64,000 bases of DNA from Phytoseiulus persimilis. Taxonomy: Eukaryota; Arthropoda; Arachnida; Mesostigmata; Phytoseiidae. Both the position numbers and the translations under genes were made by a program. The notes beneath the pieces are model-generated. The model was not told the origin of the DNA, ran no database searches, and saw nothing but the letters and a program-made list of their open reading frames with translations. This document shows, piece after piece, positions 61,345 to 64,000 of the stretch. Numbering within the stretch: the first letter of the stretch is position 1; each line of letters begins with the position of its first letter. The stretch lies in NCBI GenBank assembly GCA_037576195.1, contig CM075104.1, positions 27,854,211 to 27,918,210 of the forward strand. Reading direction: 5' to 3'.

Positions 61345-62249
61345 CCCCCCCAAGTTCAGCTTGATCTTCTTTGCCCTCTTCTTCCCAATCAGATACAATG
61401 CTTCAGTTTTGTGCGGCGCCAGCTCCAGGCTTATTAGCCCCATCCATTCATGGATCATCTTTAATGCCAGATTCCCCACCCTTTGTACGTCCCCTTCCGT
61501 TTTCCCCGTCACCATCAACGCCAGGTCATCGGCGTACGCCAGCAGTTCGGCTCCCTTCGGCAAATCCAGCTTCAAAACCCCGTGATAATCGCCCCGTTAT
61601 TCCTTCGAAAGTCAAACTCCGCTCACCAATGGAAGCCCACCTACTGCCGACTATGTAACTTAGTTCCGAACGCTCCCGAGTCCCTTCATCTCTTACGTGG
61701 CAATATTCCAATACCGCTCGACGAATATTGGAATTGTTCTCAATGTCGAGCTCTTGCGTGACCGCTTTTTCCGTCATGAACTCATTGGACCCGGCGAAAC
61801 GTACTGACGATGCGCGTGAGGAGCGGCATGCCCGTCATACGCAAGATTCCACAAAGTAGGTCCCAAAATGGAACCCTGCGGAACCCCCGCCGTGACTTTA
61901 TATATGTACACCCCCGTCCGTGCTGATCCCCCTATCCCACAAGTACGATGATATGATCCTCAACAGATATCCCGAGAATCCCTTATACCCTAGCGCCTGT
62001 AAAATCTTCCCCCATTTCAGCGAATCGAAAGCATTTTTCACATACAGCAAAACCAATGGAACGAAACCCCTTGTCTTGGTGCTTTTTGCCCTCTCCGGAA
62101 CCCACCCTACAGCGTCCACTGTTGATAATCCCTTTCTGAACCCATATCGTTTCCCCGACAGAGCCCCCAGCTCCTCGATTTCCCCGTAGACCCTTTCCAC
62201 GATAACCTTCTCGAAGAGTTTACCCATGGTATTTAGCAGGCATATCGGC
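61345..62249 (-). mobile_element. LINE copy 2, fragment of same family
   Basis: Homologous to about 53345-54005 of copy 1, same strand. It encodes YGFRKGLSTVDAVGWVPE, AFDSLKWGKILQALG and the intact active-site motif LLAYADDLALM. It starts abruptly at a run of about 20 C and ends where the text returns to satellite relics. A 248-bp segment absent from copy 1 (61583-61830) interrupts it and is flanked by CCCG on both sides. Confidence 0.88.
61583..61830. other. 248-bp insertion inside LINE copy 2
   Basis: Copy 1 reads continuously through AAAACCCCATCATACGC, while copy 2 reads AAAACCCCG, then 248 bp, then CCCGTCATACGC. The CCCG at both edges could be a 4-bp target duplication. The insert begins TGATAAT and ends GGCATG. 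It has no matching terminal repeats and no recognised domain, so its class is unknown. Confidence 0.5.
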
Positions 62250-62254
62250 CTTTT

Positions 62255-62360
62255 TGGAGTCTATCGAGCTCATTCCGGGATCGGTCTGACCATGCTCTTC
62301 GGAGTTCACGGGATAACTTCCAAGATCGATCTGACTGTACTCTTCTGAGTCTGAGGACGT
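62255..62360 (-). repeat. Degenerate satellite units, right flank
   Basis: About two diverged 45-bp units in reverse orientation (ATTCCGGGATCGGTCTGACC, then AAGATCGATCTGACTGTACT). They continue the inverted array beyond LINE copy 2 and show that the LINE inserted into the array. Confidence 0.6.
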
Positions 62361-62408
62361 GATTAGACGTATACAGGTGTCTACGAAACCGTATTCAGGA
62401 ATCCACAA

Positions 62409-62462
62409 CACCGTCTTCAAGAGGTCACAAGACCGTCTTCAAGAGGCCACAAGACCGTCTCC
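62409..62462 (+). repeat. Short tandem repeat, ~22-23-bp unit
   Basis: About two and a half copies of a unit containing CACAAGACCGTCTTCAAGAG. Non-coding, inside the right part of the composite element. Confidence 0.6.
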
Positions 62463-63173
62463 GAAAGTCGACTAACGCATAGAGGTCCGTCCATTAGAAA
62501 CGGAGCAGTTCAGAGTCAGATCCATGGAGATGATACGCAGTCCACGAGAAGGGCTTCAGAAGCATCCGAAGACAACATTCGATGTGGATTTTGTGGAGCT
62601 GAAGTGAAAACCACAACACGAGCTCCTTAGAAGCTCGATGGAGCGCTTCAATGTCATATCAATGGACATGCAGCAGAACCAACGAGGGACACTCCGGAGA
62701 CAGCCGAAGAAATTCTTCAAGCTGCGACGATATTCCTTGATTTCAGTCAAAACTTCTGATCGGTACAGCGCAAACTGCTCCACAGAAAATTGACAACATG
62801 TACCGATAGGTCGAAGATACTTTTAGGGACGATGCTGACCATATGAAGAGGGCTAAGGTGCCTCCATGGCAGGAACCGCAGTCCATTGGTCCGGTTGGGG
62901 TGATGTAGAATGGTAGAGACGATCGATGAAGACCATGGAGCAAGCTCTCCTGTTGTTGTTAACAAGGCGATCCCATCGTTCTCGTCGGACTCCATGAATG
63001 GATAGATTTCTTTATGAATTTCTTTATTCTTTCATAGATTCTTTATGAATGGCTCTACAGAAGATAAGGGGAAGGTTTCGTCAGGGTTTTACGGAACGCG
63101 TGTGAGGTAGGCGGACGGACAATATTTTCAGCCCCTCCGCAGAGGAAATCCTGGCTACGCCACTGCCGACATC

Positions 63174-64000
63174 AGAGGCATCACGAATCACGACGGACGC
63201 CGCGAGTTGCATGATCCGCTAAGGCAAACTCCTCCGAAATGCGGCTCCTCCTCATTCTTTGTTCTGACAAATTTGCTCCGCTCATGCAATACATCTTGCA
63301 GTACTTGATACCTTGGGCTCGAAACTTCTCGACGATGTAAATCACCGCTTGGATGAATTCGTTGGCTATCAAAGTTCCGGCGATCCCGATGGTTGGGAGG
63401 AGCAGCGAGACATCATGCATGATGAGGAAAACACGGAAGATGTGAGTTCGTTAAATGGACCGTTCGGCCGAGTAGTCAACTGGGTCAGGACCGCCTGCCG
63501 CTACTTCGTGAGGAGCCCAACCGAACACGCCTGGCCGCTCGTCGGCATTCTAGACGCAAAGAACTCTGGAATCCGAGTCTGGATCAAGGATAAGTCTTTC
63601 TCCATTGTTCAACCCGATGGATCAGCCTGGGAACTATGCTGCAAAGGTCTCTTGTTCTCTTGCCGCAAATGCCTACTGTGTTCTCCAATGAGGAAGACAG
63701 TTTCCCGGTGAAGAGCGCTGATATCAGAGTTGTCGCTGGGATGATCGAGGCCTTTGCCGTCCTTGGAAGATCCGTTGAGGTGTTCTCCGCAAGAGATCTC
63801 TCACGCTTTGTTTACACATAATTTCTCTGACGCTGTGTTCACATATGAGATTGGGAGATCGGTCGTTCCCATTCCTCAGAAGATGCTTGTAGGATGTGGA
63901 ATACATTAATATATTTCTTTACAGAGCCCTGTGGAAACACTGTATTCCCTCGACTCTGCCTTCGCCAAGCTGATCTGTCGGTCCGTGAGCCACAAGCTTA
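63174..64000 (+). other. Unassigned frames at the right edge
   Basis: A + frame at 63313-63711 is acid-rich at first and then reads GPFGRVVNWVRTACRYFV and IVQPDGSAWEL. A second frame at 63636-63821 contains ADIRVVAGMIEAFAVLGRSV. They could be joined by an intron of about 50 bp near 63650-63697 (GTCTCT ... GACAG), which would make one protein of about 180 residues ending at 63821. A minus frame at 63181-63420 competes with them. I do not recognise the family, and the window ends nearby. Confidence 0.3.

Larger units (their letters stand above)
51670..63165. mobile_element. Composite element with CAGTGGCGTAGC ends, carrying LINEs and satellite
   Basis: The left end CAGTGGCGTAGCAAGG and the right end, the complement of CAGTGGCGTAGCCAGG, are inverted; GGAGGGGCTGA recurs a little further in on both sides. 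The flanks 51662-51669 (GCGACATC) and 63166-63173 (CCGACATC) match at 7 of 8 bases, as expected of an aged 8-bp hAT-type duplication. The same termini with an exact 8-bp duplication occur at 26371-26890. No transposase is recognisable inside. The interior is a satellite array plus later LINE insertions, so the element probably began as a small MITE-like unit that grew. The alternative is two unrelated solo ends. Confidence 0.6.

Noticed and set aside
56370-61345. CRISPR-like array
   Set aside because: The repeats are directly abutting 45-bp units without unique spacers, in a eukaryotic genome with spliced genes.
61583-61830. Solo LTR
   Set aside because: It starts with TG and has a 4-bp flank match, but it ends in ATG rather than CA and shows no LTR features.

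Overview
The window is metazoan nuclear DNA, most likely from an arthropod. Genes are split by many short GT-AG introns, each animal protein is a single orthologue-like copy, and a CYP4-type P450, a group-7-allergen/TULIP-like secreted protein and R1-type, hAT and BEL/Pao-like repeats are present. An arachnid (mite- or tick-like) source is my best guess, but that is inference and no single marker proves it. Exon models were built by hand from homology, splice sites and reading-phase bookkeeping. The CDS lengths of CYP4, erlin, the TULIP-like gene, TSC1, RAPGEF and RBM22 each sum to a multiple of three.

Layout. 0.4-11.6 kb: an intact eight-exon CYP4 P450 on +, with a complete four-exon erlin gene nested antisense inside its third intron. 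15.4-19.0 kb: a secreted TULIP/group-7-allergen-like gene on -. 20.5-25.1 kb: TSC1 (hamartin) on -, with one intron almost filled by a ~0.9-kb palindromic element. 26.4-28.6 kb: two nested hAT-type insertions with exact 8-bp target duplications. 28.9-29.95 kb: a second long inverted repeat whose spacer encodes a small six-cysteine motif. 33.9-40.8 kb: a PDZ-GEF (RAPGEF2/6) on +, ending in a 29-nt microexon that carries a C-terminal PDZ ligand. 41.9-43.3 kb: RBM22 on -, with a GC-AG intron. 47.0-49.1 kb: DESI2 on +. 50.35-50.7 kb: ROMO1 on +.

51.67-63.17 kb is a repeat island. It is bounded by CAGTGGCGTAGC inverted termini and a 7/8-matching 8-bp target duplication. It holds two degenerate R1-type LINE copies, a BEL/Pao-like zinc-knuckle remnant, and about 130 copies of a 45-bp satellite arranged as two arrays that meet head to head. 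The + array reads open in two frames over kilobases (one frame has a single stop), which at first sight looks like a giant repeat protein. The repeat context argues that it is satellite DNA.

The host genes have conserved cellular roles: Rap and mTORC1 signalling, ER and mitochondrial membrane quality control, splicing, deSUMOylation, and lipid or xenobiotic oxidation. They are not functionally clustered. The most unusual features are structural: gene-in-gene nesting, nested transposition, long palindromes, and a satellite inside a terminal-inverted-repeat element.
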